A stretch of 64,000 nucleotides of DNA from Paenibacillus sp. Soil750 (GCF_001428045.1 NZ_LMSD01000040.1:248096-312095), one strand, 5' to 3'; shown: positions 1 through 9,473, numbered from the stretch's first letter. Notes: a model not told the origin generated them from the letters alone. A program made the numbers and translations.

Positions 1-2
1 CT

Positions 3-917
3 AAGAGCAAGGCACGCCTCAGGTTAAACCGTCTGTTGAAAAACAAATGGCTTTATCTGATGGCGTTACCCGGTATGCTCTACTTCATTATTTTTCGCTA
101 CTTTCCAATGTGGGGGCTGTTAATTGCTTTTCAGGATTATCAACCAGCACTAGGGATGCTTCATAGCAAATGGGTGGGTCTAAAGCATTTCGAGCGCTTC
201 TTTTTCGATGCCTCCTTCGCCCTGTTATTTAAGAATACGATTATTATGGCTGTCTATAATTTGGTATTCTTCTTCCCGCTTCCCATTATCTTGGCCCTGT
301 TATTAAACGAAATTCGCCGAGAAGTCTTTAAACGAACGATCCAAACGATTGTGTATATTCCTCATTTTGTATCGTGGGTCGTAGTCGTAGGTATTTCCTA
401 CATCTTCTTCACGACAGAAGGCGGCATTGTAAATGATGTGCTGGCCTCCATCGGACTTCCTAAAATCGAATTCCTAATTTCTAGTGAGTGGTTCCGAACG
501 ATGATCATTTCGCAGGTCATTTGGAAAGAGACTGGTTGGGGAACCATCATCTTTCTCGCCGCATTAGCAGGTGTTGACCCCCAATTATATGAAGCAGCGA
601 AAATCGATGGGGCTGGCCGTTTTCGGCAGTTGTGGCACATCACGCTTCCAGCCATACGAAGTGTCATCGTGATCCTGTTTATTTTACGATTGGGTTCATT
701 CCTAGATACAGGCTTTGAACAAATCTTCCTCATGCTGAACGCCATGAACCGCGACGTAGGCGAGGTATTTGATACGTATGTCTACAATGTCGGTATTCAG
801 CAGGGGCAATTCAGCTATAGCACAGCAGTCGGCTTATTCAAATCCATTATCGGACTGGTGTTGGTCGTTGGTGCTAACCGAATGGCCAAAAAAATGGGCG
901 AAAGCGGTCTGTATTAA
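3..917 (+). CDS. Sugar ABC transporter permease, LplB type (5' end off window)
   Basis: This is an inner-membrane permease of a binding-protein-dependent oligosaccharide importer. The reading frame is open to the left edge with no stop, and the residues just before the first candidate start (TTG at 36) already look like the basic N-terminus of LplB proteins, so the true start probably lies outside the window. Six hydrophobic segments are visible. The cytoplasmic EAA loop that contacts the ATPase is seen as EAAKIDGAGRFRQLWHITLP, about residues 184-203 counted from the TTG. It lies 17 nt before the partner permease, with the lipoprotein next, so the three form an operon. As in many Paenibacillus sets, no ATPase gene is present and a shared MsmX-like ATPase is assumed. 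The substrate is unknown. Confidence 0.9.
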   Translation, partial: KSKARLRLNRLLKNKWLYLMALPGMLYFIIFRYFPMWGLLIAFQDYQPALGMLHSKWVGLKHFERFFFDASFALLFKNTIIMAVYNLVFFFPLPIILALLLNEIRREVFKRTIQTIVYIPHFVSWVVVVGISYIFFTTEGGIVNDVLASIGLPKIEFLISSEWFRTMIISQVIWKETGWGTIIFLAALAGVDPQLYEAAKIDGAGRFRQLWHITLPAIRSVIVILFILRLGSFLDTGFEQIFLMLNAMNRDVGEVFDTYVYNVGIQQGQFSYSTAVGLFKSIIGLVLVVGANRMAKKMGESGLY

Positions 918-934
918 GGAGGGAAATGTGAAAA

Positions 935-1813
935 ATGATCAATAAGAGCTTAGGCAGCCGCATCTTTGACGGCTTCAATTATACCTTTTTAACCGTATTC
1001 GCCTTAATTACCTTACTTCCGTTCATCTACATTGTGTCCGTCTCGTTCGCAGAGCCGGCAGAGGTGCTCAAACGCGGCTTCATCCTTTTCCCAACCTCTT
1101 TCTCATTGGAAGGGTATCGCTATATTTTCTCCACACACATCATCGTCAACAGCTTATTCGTTACCATCGGGATCACGGTTGTCGGGACGTTCATTAATCT
1201 GTTGTTCACCACACTGCTTGCCTATCCGCTATCTAGACAGGATTTCGCCGGCAGAAAGCTCTTCATGATGATGATCGTTTTCACCATGCTGTTCCACGGC
1301 GGTATTCTACCCACATTTCTGGTTGTCAAATCGCTTGGGATGCTCAATAGCTACTGGTCCCTACTCATCCCGAATGCGATCAGCGCATTCAATTTGATCG
1401 TCGTCGTTAGCTTTTTTAGACAACTACCTGAAGGACTGGAGGAAGCGGCGAAGATTGACGGCTGCAGTGATGTAGGACTGCTCTTTCGCATCGTTTTACC
1501 CTTATCAGCACCGGTTCTGGCTACTTTCGCCTTATTCTATTCCGTTGGACACTGGAACACCTTTTTCAACGCCATTATGTACATCAACGATTCCAAAATG
1601 TGGCCCATCCAGGTCTGGCTAAGGCAAATCGTCATCCTTTCACAAGGCGGAATCGGTGACTCTACGCAGTTCGATCAGAACTACATCGCACCTCCGTCCC
1701 AAATTATTAAAATGGCGGTCATTGTCATTTCCACGGTGCCTATTTTGATCGTGTATCCCTTTCTGCAAAAACATTTTGCCAAAGGTGTCATGCTCGGTTC
1801 TGTGAAAGGTTGA
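935..1813 (+). CDS. Carbohydrate ABC transporter permease, YtcP type
   Basis: This is the second membrane subunit of the importer that begins at the left edge. It is 292 residues long, the usual length for YtcP/AraQ-like permeases, with six predicted membrane helices. The EAA loop (EEAAKIDGCSDVGLLFRIVL, about residues 169-188) is intact, and so is the typical C-terminus ending in KGVMLGSVKG. The ATG at 935 follows an AAGGAGGG ribosome site about 11 nt upstream, which overlaps the stop of the first permease. The binding-protein gene starts about 70 nt downstream. The family assignment is firm. The sugar cannot be deduced. Confidence 0.93.
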   Translation: MINKSLGSRIFDGFNYTFLTVFALITLLPFIYIVSVSFAEPAEVLKRGFILFPTSFSLEGYRYIFSTHIIVNSLFVTIGITVVGTFINLLFTTLLAYPLSRQDFAGRKLFMMMIVFTMLFHGGILPTFLVVKSLGMLNSYWSLLIPNAISAFNLIVVVSFFRQLPEGLEEAAKIDGCSDVGLLFRIVLPLSAPVLATFALFYSVGHWNTFFNAIMYINDSKMWPIQVWLRQIVILSQGGIGDSTQFDQNYIAPPSQIIKMAVIVISTVPILIVYPFLQKHFAKGVMLGSVKG

Positions 1814-1884
1814 AAAGGCTCCCGAGAGCTATTGTGATTGGGATGCATTCATATACAATAAGAATATGGGGAGGCAATACCACG

Positions 1885-3417
1885 ATGAGAACACATGCAG
1901 GAATGAGAAAAGCCGGAATTGCAACGATGGGTATGATGGTAGGCGCTGCTGCACTGCTTACTGGCTGTGGAAACGACGCAAGTCCTACAACAGGAGGCAC
2001 GAGTACAAGCGCTGCCAGTTCACCTGCCAACAAAGAGCCGCTGAAACTGAGTGTCATGACGCTCATGTATGCCGAGCCGCCGAAAGCGGATAGTGAAGTA
2101 CAGAAGCAGATCGAAGCCTACACGAATACCAAATTGGACATCTCCTGGGTCCCCAACTCCTCCTACAAGGAAAAGGTGAATGTTACGATTGCTTCCGGTG
2201 AGCTGCCAAAGGCGCTGCTTGTACAGAACAATAAGGATTCCAATATTTTGAGCGCTGTACGTGCGGGTGTATTCTGGGAAGTCGGTCCTTATTTGAAGGA
2301 CTATCCGAATCTATCGAAAATGAACCCTTCTGTCTTCGACAACATTAAAGTTGACGGCAAAATATACGGCTTGTATCGAGCACGCGATTTGGCGACGTAC
2401 GGTGTTATTTTCCGCAGCGACTGGTTAAAGAATGTCGGGCTTAGTGCACCGAAAACCATAGATGATTTGTACAATGTATTTAAAGCGTTCACATTAAACG
2501 ACCCCGATAAGAACGGCAAAGCAGATACCGTGGGCTTGACCGAAGAGAAAACCATGGATGGGTTTGGCGTCGTAGCTTCGATCATGGGCGCACCGAACAG
2601 CTGGGAAGTGAAAGACGGCAAGTTAAGCCCGGATTTCTTAGCGCCGGAGTATTTTGAAGCCATGAAATTTTATAAAAAATTGTACGATGAAAAATTGATT
2701 AAACAAGACTTCCCTGTGCTGAACAACCAACAGAAGAAGGATGATATTAACCAAGGCAAGGCTGGAGCTGTGATCTCGAATATGATTGACGGCGCAGGCT
2801 ATCAAGCAACCCTTGCCAAGTCCTTCCCTGGCTCTGACGTGGACGTTGTGAGTAGAATCACTGGGCCTAAAGGCGAAAGACTGCCTGGCGGCGTAGGCTA
2901 TAACAGCGTGTTCATGTTCCCGAAATCAAGTGTGAAAACAGAGGCCGAATTGAAACAAATCCTTGGCTTCTACGACAAGCTATCCGATCAGAAGATGCTG
3001 GATTTACTAGGCTGGGGAATTGAAGGCAAGCATTATAAGACCGAAGACGGCAAGCCGGTATTTATTGATCAAAAGCTGCAAGACACCGAAGTAGGCTCCA
3101 GCTACCTGCAATTACAGATCGCCAAATATACAGCCAAAACAACAGGTAAAGAAACACCTCTGATGGAGAAGTACGGCAAAATGATCAAAGAAAACGAAAC
3201 GATTGCGGTTAACAATCCGACGAACCCGCTCGTGTCCGAAACTCAAACAACGAAAGGCACGGAATTGAAGCCGATCATTGACGATGCTCGCACGAAATTT
3301 ATCCTAGGCAAGCTGGATGAAGCAGGTTGGAAGCAAGCGATTGAGCAATGGAGAAAAGCAGGCGGCGACAAAGTCATCGAAGAATTCAGTGCGCAATACG
3401 CCAAGAACGGTAAATAA
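1885..3417 (+). CDS. Extracellular solute-binding lipoprotein of the LplB/YtcP importer
   Basis: This is the binding protein that captures the sugar outside the cell and delivers it to the two upstream permeases. I start it at ATG 1885, behind GGGGAGG with 10-nt spacing, rather than at the TTG at 1810 that overlaps the previous stop. This gives a 510-residue protein with a lipoprotein signal (AALLTGC lipobox; the Cys becomes acylated) and a Thr/Ser-rich linker. The size and the KLSVMTL...EAYTNTKLDISWVP-type opening are typical of the large YtcQ/LipO group that serves oligosaccharide importers. A strong terminator follows directly, so the gene ends the operon. Confidence 0.93.
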   Translation: MRTHAGMRKAGIATMGMMVGAAALLTGCGNDASPTTGGTSTSAASSPANKEPLKLSVMTLMYAEPPKADSEVQKQIEAYTNTKLDISWVPNSSYKEKVNVTIASGELPKALLVQNNKDSNILSAVRAGVFWEVGPYLKDYPNLSKMNPSVFDNIKVDGKIYGLYRARDLATYGVIFRSDWLKNVGLSAPKTIDDLYNVFKAFTLNDPDKNGKADTVGLTEEKTMDGFGVVASIMGAPNSWEVKDGKLSPDFLAPEYFEAMKFYKKLYDEKLIKQDFPVLNNQQKKDDINQGKAGAVISNMIDGAGYQATLAKSFPGSDVDVVSRITGPKGERLPGGVGYNSVFMFPKSSVKTEAELKQILGFYDKLSDQKMLDLLGWGIEGKHYKTEDGKPVFIDQKLQDTEVGSSYLQLQIAKYTAKTTGKETPLMEKYGKMIKENETIAVNNPTNPLVSETQTTKGTELKPIIDDARTKFILGKLDEAGWKQAIEQWRKAGGDKVIEEFSAQYAKNGK

Positions 3418-3428
3418 GTTCAGAACAG

Positions 3429-3456
3429 GAGAGGCGAATTTTGCCTCTCTTTTTTT
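3429..3456 (+). terminator. Rho-independent terminator after the first ABC operon
   Basis: A 7-bp stem (GAGAGGC / GCCTCTC) with a 7-nt loop is followed by seven T's. It starts 11 nt after the binding-protein stop. Confidence 0.9.
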
Positions 3457-3553
3457 GAAGGAGAGAGTCGATATGACAGGTCAGTAATCCGTATGTATTT
3501 TCGGTACAGACAGACATGGTTCGGGTACAGTATGGTCACACCTCTCGCTAGTT

Positions 3554-3582
3554 TTGTATTTGTCAGATGGTTACTATACAAT
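3554..3582 (+). promoter_or_regulatory. Probable sigma-A promoter of the alcohol dehydrogenase gene
   Basis: TTGTAT (3554-3559), a 17-nt spacer and TACAAT (3577-3582). A small dyad, GGGGAATCATTCCC, lies about 10 nt further on in the leader and could be an operator or a short hairpin. Confidence 0.55.
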
Positions 3583-3628
3583 AGTAAGAGGGGAATCATT
3601 CCCTAGTTATGTTCGAGGAGGTATGATC

Positions 3629-4792
3629 ATGAATAATTTCACATTCCATAATCCAACTACCCTACATTTCGGTCAAGGTCAATTAGACAAACTAACGACC
3701 GAAGTACCGAAGTATGGGACAAATATTTTGCTTGTCTATGGCGGAGGCAGCATCAAAGCCAATGGTATCTATGACAAAGTCGTTAACCTCTTGCACGGTC
3801 TCGAGGCAACCATCGTAGAACTTAGCGGCGTTGAGCCTAATCCGAGATTGACGACTGTCCACCGCGGCGTAGCCCTGTGCCGTAGCAACAATATCGATCT
3901 CATCCTTGCAGTAGGCGGTGGCAGTGTGATCGATTGCGCGAAAGCCATTGCCGTTGGCGCCAAGTTCGATGGCGATTTCTGGGATATCGCAACTCGCAAA
4001 GCAGCAGCAACAGGCGCACTTCCGTTAGCAACCGTGCTGACAATCGCTGCGACTGGGTCCGAAATGAACTCCGGTTCTGTCATTACAAATTGGGAAACTC
4101 AAGATAAACTTGGCTGGGGAAGTCCATACTCATTCCCGAAATTCTCTATCCTTGACCCCGCTCATACGACATCCTTGCCTGAAAACCAAACCGTATACGG
4201 CATGGTCGATATTATGTCTCACGTGTTTGAGCAATACTTCCATCATGGCACGAACTCTCCTGTGCAGGATGGTTTCTGCGAAACGATTCTGCGTACGGTT
4301 ATCGACACGGCTCCTCTTCTGCTAGCGGATCTGAACAACCTGGAGCACCGCGCAACCATTCTGTACAGCGGCACTATGGCGCTGAATGGCACGCTAAGCA
4401 TGGGCATCCGCGGGGATTGGGCGACGCACAATCTGGAGCATGCGGTTTCCGCTGTCCATGATATCCCGCACGGCGGCGGTTTGGCCATTCTCTTCCCGAA
4501 CTGGATGACTCACAACCTCGATGCCAACGTGGGACGCTTCAAACAGTTCGCGCAGCGTGTCTTCGGCATCGATGCCGCAGGCAAATCCGATAAGCAAATT
4601 GCCGAGGAAGGTATCGCGGCATTGCGTGCGTTCTTCACCAGTATCGGCGCACCTAGCCGATTGGCTGATTACAACATCGACGAATCCACCATCGAGCTCA
4701 TGGCCGATAAAGCCATGATATACGGCGATTTCGGTAACTTCCAGAAGCTGACTCGCGCCGATGTCGTGAAAATTTATCAGATGTCGCTATAA
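3629..4792 (+). CDS. Iron-containing alcohol dehydrogenase, YqhD/BDH type
   Basis: This is a group III metal-dependent, NAD(P)H-linked alcohol dehydrogenase or aldehyde reductase in the cytoplasm. ATG 3629 is chosen because GGAGG lies 7 nt upstream; ATG 3623 is too close and the open frame to 3554 lacks a ribosome site. The 387-residue product has the same length as E. coli YqhD, and the four metal ligands fall at the same numbers: D194, H198, H267 and H281. The cofactor motif GGGS is at 38-41. YugJ/YugK of Bacillus are equally good comparisons. Likely roles are butanol-type fermentation or detoxification of short aldehydes. It has its own promoter and terminator, so it is not part of the sugar operon. 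Confidence 0.94.
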   Translation: MNNFTFHNPTTLHFGQGQLDKLTTEVPKYGTNILLVYGGGSIKANGIYDKVVNLLHGLEATIVELSGVEPNPRLTTVHRGVALCRSNNIDLILAVGGGSVIDCAKAIAVGAKFDGDFWDIATRKAAATGALPLATVLTIAATGSEMNSGSVITNWETQDKLGWGSPYSFPKFSILDPAHTTSLPENQTVYGMVDIMSHVFEQYFHHGTNSPVQDGFCETILRTVIDTAPLLLADLNNLEHRATILYSGTMALNGTLSMGIRGDWATHNLEHAVSAVHDIPHGGGLAILFPNWMTHNLDANVGRFKQFAQRVFGIDAAGKSDKQIAEEGIAALRAFFTSIGAPSRLADYNIDESTIELMADKAMIYGDFGNFQKLTRADVVKIYQMSL

Positions 4793-4810
4793 GACATAGC
4801 CCACATAAAC

Positions 4811-4850
4811 AAGCCGCTCTCCAAGGTATCAACCTTGGGAGCGGCTTTTT
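4811..4850 (+). terminator. Terminator after the alcohol dehydrogenase
   Basis: A long stem (GCCGCTCTCCAAGG with CCTTGGGAGCGGC, 6-nt loop) is followed by TTTTT. It sits between convergent genes. The opposite strand has only a short T tract, so it mainly serves the plus strand. Confidence 0.9.
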
Positions 4851-4861
4851 AATCTTAGATC

Positions 4862-7192
4862 CTAACGCTGCACAGGCAGCACCTTATAGTCGCGCCATTC
4901 TTCCGGCAGCAGACGCTGATAACGCGGCTGTAGGTACCGATCATCGATCATCAGCAGCACGCCGTGATCCGTTTCGGAGCGGATTAGCCTTCCGCCAGCC
5001 TGCTGTACTTTGTTCATGCCGGGATAGACATAGGCATAGTCGTAGCCGTTTTTGCCCGTACGCTCCATGTAATCCTTGATCAGATTACGCTCTGGCCCTA
5101 GCTGTGGCAAGCCAACCCCCACTACAACGACGCCCGTTAAACGATCGCCGACAAGATCAATGCCCTCGGAGAAGATCCCACCCATCACCGCAAACCCCAC
5201 TAACGTCATCTCCGATCCCGCCTGAAACGCCGACAGAAAGTGCTCTCGCTCTTCCTCCGTCATTTTGACCTGCTGAACGAGTATGTTGAGGTGCGACGTA
5301 TCCGCCGCCTCACCGACAAGATCCGTAAAAGCCTCGTACACACTGCTCATATACGCATACGAAGGGAAAAACACCAAATAATTCCCCGCTCGTCCCGTGA
5401 CTAGCTCATAGATCGAACGAGCAATCTGCGTACGACTGTGTTCCCGATCCTGGTAACGGGTGGAAAGAGGCTGCACGAAAACTTCCAGCTGCTCTTTCGC
5501 AAAAGGCGACGGCACCGTCACAGAGTAATCGTCTTCTCCTGCCCCTAACATGTCCATGAAATAGGACAAAGGTGACAGTGTCGCCGAGAAAAACACATGT
5601 GCCCGATACCCCTTCCCCATCTGCCGCAATAGATGAGATGGATCTAAACACACGACCTTCACGCTGACCTCGTTCCGGTCATTCACAGCTAGCGTCACAT
5701 ACCGCTCGTCATACAACTTCGAGATGCGCACGAAATTTTGCGCACCAAAATACGCATCCAAAAGTACCGCACTCGTTGAAGTACCACCGGCCGATCTCGC
5801 TAATTCCTTTTCCGCTATCGCTATAAATGCTTCCACATGCACCAATAACGATTCCGGCAGCCCAGACTCCACCATCATCTCACGATCGCCCACCTGCTTA
5901 CGGAGCGCTATGAAATAGGCATTTACAGCTTTAGCCGCGTCATGGAGCTCTTTACTCACACCTTTGAATTCCCGCTGCAGCGTAAGGTAGACCGATTTAT
6001 GCAACTCACTGGCGTACATCTCCCGTGCTCGATCCACCAGATTATGCGCTTCATCAATAAGCAGCGTTGTTTTGCGCTTCTGCTCCTCAAACAGCCTTTT
6101 CAAATTCACACGCGGGTCAAAGATATAATTGTAATCACAAATCACCGCATCCGCCGCATAGGCCACATCCAATGAGAACTCGAATGGACACACGCGATGC
6201 TTCCGCGCATACGTCTCAATCACCGAACGCGTCATCACCGTTTCCTGCCTGAGTAGATCCAGCACCGCCTCATTCACCCGATCATAGTAGCCGTCCGCAA
6301 ACTCACAGTGTGCCGGTGTACACTTGACCTCGTCCTTCAAACACACTTTCTCCTTCGCGGTTAGCGTAACCACCTGTAGCTGCAAGCCCTTGTCCTGCAA
6401 CAGGTAAAAAGCTTCCTCTGCCGCTGTGCGCGTGATCGTCTTCGCCGTCAAATAAAAAAACCGCTGCAGCACGCCCTCCCCCATCGCTTTCACCGACGGA
6501 AAAAGCGTCGACATCGTCTTTCCAATGCCTGTCGGTGCCTTAGCGAATAGCTTGTGCCCATCCTGGATAGTTTTGTACACCGCCCCCACCAGCTTGCGCT
6601 GCCCTTCCCGATACTGTGGAAAAGGGAACTGCAGCTCCTTGATGCTCAGATTTCTGCGCTGCTCATGGTCATATTTCACTTGTGCGTACGGATAGTAGCT
6701 CTGAATCACCTCATGCACAAACCGCTCTAGTTCTTCGTAAGCAGCTTCCCTCACAAAATGCCGCGTCTCCTCCGTATCTACCTGTGTATACGTCATCTGA
6801 ACTCGCATCTGGTTTAGCTCTCGATCATGGGCAATCATGTAGGCATAACACATCGCCTGTGCCCAGTGCACAGGGTACGAATTCTCTTCAATCAGCGCAA
6901 TATCTCCGGAAGTCGATTTGATTTCATCTACCGTTAATGCACCGTCGTCATCAGTCCCAGTTAGCAGCCCATCACAACGCCCATCTATAACAAATAAAAG
7001 CCCCTCATACGCAATCTCCGCAGATACATACACTTCACGTTGATCGGATTCTCCGTATTGCTTTTGCAATCTTTGATGTGCCTTTGTACCATCACTTAAT
7101 GACTTACTCGACCGAAATCCCGTATCAATACTACCACTGCTAAACACATATTCCACAAGCGAACGAACTGATATCTGAACAACAGGTAGCAT
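4862..7192 (-). CDS. PD-(D/E)XK nuclease fused to XPD/DinG-family DNA helicase
   Basis: This 776-residue protein probably acts in DNA repair. Residues 1-130 carry a RecB/Cas4-like nuclease core: GTxxH at 35-39, D74 in GRCDG, and E90-x-K92 in DEIKS. The rest is a superfamily 2 Fe-S helicase: Walker A APTGIGKT at 219-226, four cysteines that could bind a 4Fe-4S cluster (C284, C291, C296, C335), DEAH at 380-383, and a C-terminal helicase domain with GIFSEGIDL. The start has GGAG 7 nt upstream. It appears monocistronic. A fusion of this type could unwind and cut branched or damaged DNA, but its role is inferred from domains only. Confidence 0.93.
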   Translation of the reverse strand: MLPVVQISVRSLVEYVFSSGSIDTGFRSSKSLSDGTKAHQRLQKQYGESDQREVYVSAEIAYEGLLFVIDGRCDGLLTGTDDDGALTVDEIKSTSGDIALIEENSYPVHWAQAMCYAYMIAHDRELNQMRVQMTYTQVDTEETRHFVREAAYEELERFVHEVIQSYYPYAQVKYDHEQRRNLSIKELQFPFPQYREGQRKLVGAVYKTIQDGHKLFAKAPTGIGKTMSTLFPSVKAMGEGVLQRFFYLTAKTITRTAAEEAFYLLQDKGLQLQVVTLTAKEKVCLKDEVKCTPAHCEFADGYYDRVNEAVLDLLRQETVMTRSVIETYARKHRVCPFEFSLDVAYAADAVICDYNYIFDPRVNLKRLFEEQKRKTTLLIDEAHNLVDRAREMYASELHKSVYLTLQREFKGVSKELHDAAKAVNAYFIALRKQVGDREMMVESGLPESLLVHVEAFIAIAEKELARSAGGTSTSAVLLDAYFGAQNFVRISKLYDERYVTLAVNDRNEVSVKVVCLDPSHLLRQMGKGYRAHVFFSATLSPLSYFMDMLGAGEDDYSVTVPSPFAKEQLEVFVQPLSTRYQDREHSRTQIARSIYELVTGRAGNYLVFFPSYAYMSSVYEAFTDLVGEAADTSHLNILVQQVKMTEEEREHFLSAFQAGSEMTLVGFAVMGGIFSEGIDLVGDRLTGVVVVGVGLPQLGPERNLIKDYMERTGKNGYDYAYVYPGMNKVQQAGGRLIRSETDHGVLLMIDDRYLQPRYQRLLPEEWRDYKVLPVQR

Positions 7193-7280
7193 GCCATGTC
7201 TCCATTTTTAGAACATTTGTTCCTTATTATACCATGTGCATCGGTGAAACACTACTGGCTCCTGTCACTCTAACCTCCGC

Positions 7281-7476
7281 GCAAATAACTGGATTTTGTA
7301 CAGCTAATTTCATCGCTTTACCCCGATTCAGCGAATTAACTGGAAAATATCCATCTAAATTCGTGCATATTCAAGAAAATTATCCAAAACCGCCGAAATA
7401 ACTACATATTTTCCATTTAAACGTGAATATCGAAGGAATACGGGGAAATTAGCTGTATTTTTTCCATTTATTTGCG
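7281..7476. repeat. Intergenic quadruplet repeat, type A (first copy)
   Basis: Two direct copies of a word beginning AAATAACTGGA or AATTAACTGGA (AACTGG at 7287 and 7338, 51 nt apart) are followed by two inverted copies (CCATTT at 7413 and 7464, also 51 nt apart). The outer copies match each other best, both containing ACAGCTAATTTC when read in the same orientation, so the whole 190-bp block is an imperfect inverted repeat. A second copy of this type lies at 63.6 kb. Confidence 0.8.
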
Positions 7477-7569
7477 TGTGGTGGGCGGGAGATGATTGAG
7501 TGTGAGAAGGGCAGCGTGTGGTGGGTGAGGTAGATGAGTAAGTATCTGGCGATGCACAAACCCCACGCC

Positions 7570-7611
7570 AAAAACCCCTCCACGACGAGCCTAGCTCATA
7601 CGCTGAAGGGG
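7570..7611 (-). terminator. Terminator of the M23 peptidase gene
   Basis: On the minus strand CCCCTTCA pairs with TGGAGGGG (one G-U), followed by TTTTT. It lies about 30 nt beyond the stop. Confidence 0.7.
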
Positions 7612-7641
7612 GGATCGTCTTGTTGACGTCTCACTTCACGA

Positions 7642-9072
7642 TCATTTCACCCACTGAAACGGGGTTGTATTAAAAAACAAGTCCGGATTGGCCTGAATAT
7701 TATGCGCCCAGAAGGTAAAATGCAGATGCGGCCCAGTGGAGAAGCCAGTCGTGCCGACGAGCCCGATAATGTCGCCCTGCTTGACGCGGTCGCCAGGCTT
7801 AACTCGCAGCTCGGAGAGATGCGCGTACTGCGAGAACAGCCCCATCCCATGGTCAATATAGATGGAATTGCCGGTCAAATACAGGAGTTCTGCTAGCGCT
7901 ACAACTCCATCGTTCGTAGCCTTGATCGGCGTGCCTTCTTTGGCGGCCAGATCAAGGGCCATATGCGCGCTGTCGTATTTCCCATTCACATAACGGGTGT
8001 ACCCATACGGCGTGGTCAAAATCCCCTCGATCGGCTTCACGAACGGCCCGCTGAACAAAAAACTCGGCTCCGACTTGCTGCGCGCCAGATCGATCTTCTT
8101 CTGATCGGCGTTGATGCGCGTCGTATCCTGTTTCATGCTCTCCATTTGCTCGGTAACCTTCAAATACTGCGTCTCGAACTTCTTCGTCTTGATGGTCAGC
8201 GTCTGATCACCAATCGGATATGTGCCCGCCTTCACACTCATCGAGATTGGCAAATACGTGAAATATCCCGCTTCATAAGGTTGAAGTGTGTAGGTTTTGC
8301 CCTGCCAAGCAATACTGCCTGGCTCCTTATGACGCACAAGCACGATATCCCCAGGCGATGCCTGCTCCGGTATAAGCTTCCAGCTAGCGCCCATGACTGC
8401 TTTCGCGCCCGCTTCATCTTTATAGAGCAAGGCCTCCGCTTTGAGCTGTGTCAAATGGGCTTTCACCCCTTGAATGACTGCTTTCGCGTCCTCCGTCATG
8501 CCATCTATCCAACTCTGTCCACCATCCACGGTGAGCACAAGTGGGCTTTTACTATTCGTTGTGCTTGGTAATAGAGCCCAACCAATCTTCGGCGTCACGA
8601 ACTGTGACTGCTTCACATCAAACATCGTCCCGTTCAGCGTAACAATATCCACACTCAGGCTTCCTGAGGACGTCGTAGCTGAAGCTCCTAATGCTCCTTC
8701 CGCCGGACCCCCAGTCCCGCTCTCCAAGCTCAGCAGCTTTGTGATCGCTTCCAATCCATTCGTAGTCGCTCCCCCATCAGTCGGCAGCGCTTCCGTACTA
8801 GTGACTTCCTGCCAATGCGCGCCGCCATCCGAAGTTTGAGCCATCCCATCCGCGTATTTCACCCAGCCTCGATCGAAATCAAGCATCCGAAACTCCAAGG
8901 CTTCACGAGGTGTTGGGGTTGGTACAGGTGTTGCGACAACGCTATCTGGTACCTCCTTATTCGAAGAGGTCGATGTTGCAAATGGCGAGTCTCCCATGAA
9001 AATGACCACACCAGCAGCTAGGATGCAAGCGCCAACCAACAGTGGCCATTGACGCCTTTTTCTTGGTCTCAC
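7642..9072 (-). CDS. Membrane-anchored M23 family peptidoglycan metallopeptidase
   Basis: This is a cell-surface endopeptidase expected to cut peptide cross-links of the wall. The 476-residue protein has a basic N-terminus and one membrane helix (about 10-26). Two Asp-box-like sequences follow (TSDGGAHW near 80-87, TVDGGQSW near 181-188), as in YCF48-type beta-propeller proteins. The C-terminal M23 domain (about 345-470) has zinc ligands H370 and D374 in SAHMALD, H418 in YAHL, and H449/H451 in GPHLHF, so it should be active. The start is GTG with AGGGAGG 11 nt upstream. It is probably transcribed alone. A role in growth or sporulation is possible but not shown. Confidence 0.92.
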   Translation of the reverse strand: MRPRKRRQWPLLVGACILAAGVVIFMGDSPFATSTSSNKEVPDSVVATPVPTPTPREALEFRMLDFDRGWVKYADGMAQTSDGGAHWQEVTSTEALPTDGGATTNGLEAITKLLSLESGTGGPAEGALGASATTSSGSLSVDIVTLNGTMFDVKQSQFVTPKIGWALLPSTTNSKSPLVLTVDGGQSWIDGMTEDAKAVIQGVKAHLTQLKAEALLYKDEAGAKAVMGASWKLIPEQASPGDIVLVRHKEPGSIAWQGKTYTLQPYEAGYFTYLPISMSVKAGTYPIGDQTLTIKTKKFETQYLKVTEQMESMKQDTTRINADQKKIDLARSKSEPSFLFSGPFVKPIEGILTTPYGYTRYVNGKYDSAHMALDLAAKEGTPIKATNDGVVALAELLYLTGNSIYIDHGMGLFSQYAHLSELRVKPGDRVKQGDIIGLVGTTGFSTGPHLHFTFWAHNIQANPDLFFNTTPFQWVK

Positions 9073-9160
9073 AGACGTTCCTACCTCCCTTGAATGACGA
9101 CAGGTTGTCTAGTTATTAAGACGTCTTCGTCCTCTGATTTCACTCTTCTTATGGTAACAC

Positions 9161-9192
9161 AAAAAACCCGAAGACAGTTATGTCTTCGGGTT
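9161..9192 (-). terminator. Terminator of the ydjO-like gene
   Basis: On the minus strand a 12-bp perfect stem (AACCCGAAGACA / TGTCTTCGGGTT) with a 4-nt loop runs into TTTTTT. It begins 9 nt past the stop. Confidence 0.92.
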
Positions 9193-9200
9193 CTATAACG

Positions 9201-9428
9201 CTATATTTGTACGCCCTTTTTGAGCGTTTTCTGATCACTATTCGTGTTATTAACTAATGGAAGTAACTTGACACTTCGAACCATTGTGGACTGACATAAA
9301 TGACATGTCGGCACGTGATCGAATGCAAAATTATCTCGCATCCAGCCTTTACAGCCTTCATTTTCACAAGACCATACCGTCACATTTTCTAGAGGCATCT
9401 CTTCAAGCGACTTTTTTCTGGAATACAT
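9201..9428 (-). CDS. ydjO: Cold-inducible protein YdjO-like, zinc-ribbon
   Basis: A 75-residue protein of the YdjO family, small cold-inducible proteins of Bacillales with no known biochemical role. Two Cys pairs (C20 with C25 in SCENEGC, and C42 with C45 in CHLC) can form a zinc ribbon. The start has AAGGAGG with 7-nt spacing. It lies directly downstream of a cspA-like gene on the same strand but behind a terminator, so read-through or a separate promoter is needed. The pairing of a cold-shock gene with ydjO fits a shared response to cold. The family call is by sequence memory and is good; the function remains open. Confidence 0.85.
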   Translation of the reverse strand: MYSRKKSLEEMPLENVTVWSCENEGCKGWMRDNFAFDHVPTCHLCQSTMVRSVKLLPLVNNTNSDQKTLKKGVQI

Positions 9429-9473
9429 GGATAAACCTCCTTAGAGTACTAAGCGTCAGCTAGCTTTAAATTG

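Larger units (their letters stand above)
7193..7641. other. Gene-free stretch with a four-copy repeat element
   Basis: No coding frame is convincing here. It holds the start region of the helicase gene, a four-copy inverted repeat element (listed separately), a G/T-rich stretch at about 7477-7560, and the terminator of the M23 peptidase gene near its right end. Confidence 0.7.

Noticed and set aside
4862-7192. Cas4 or CRISPR-associated assignment of the nuclease domain
   Set aside because: The GTxxH and D/ExK motifs are shared by many RecB-like nucleases and no CRISPR genes are nearby; a repair enzyme is more likely.
7963-8571. A 202-codon open frame on the plus strand
   Set aside because: It is antisense to the M23 peptidase gene, with no start signals and no family resemblance.
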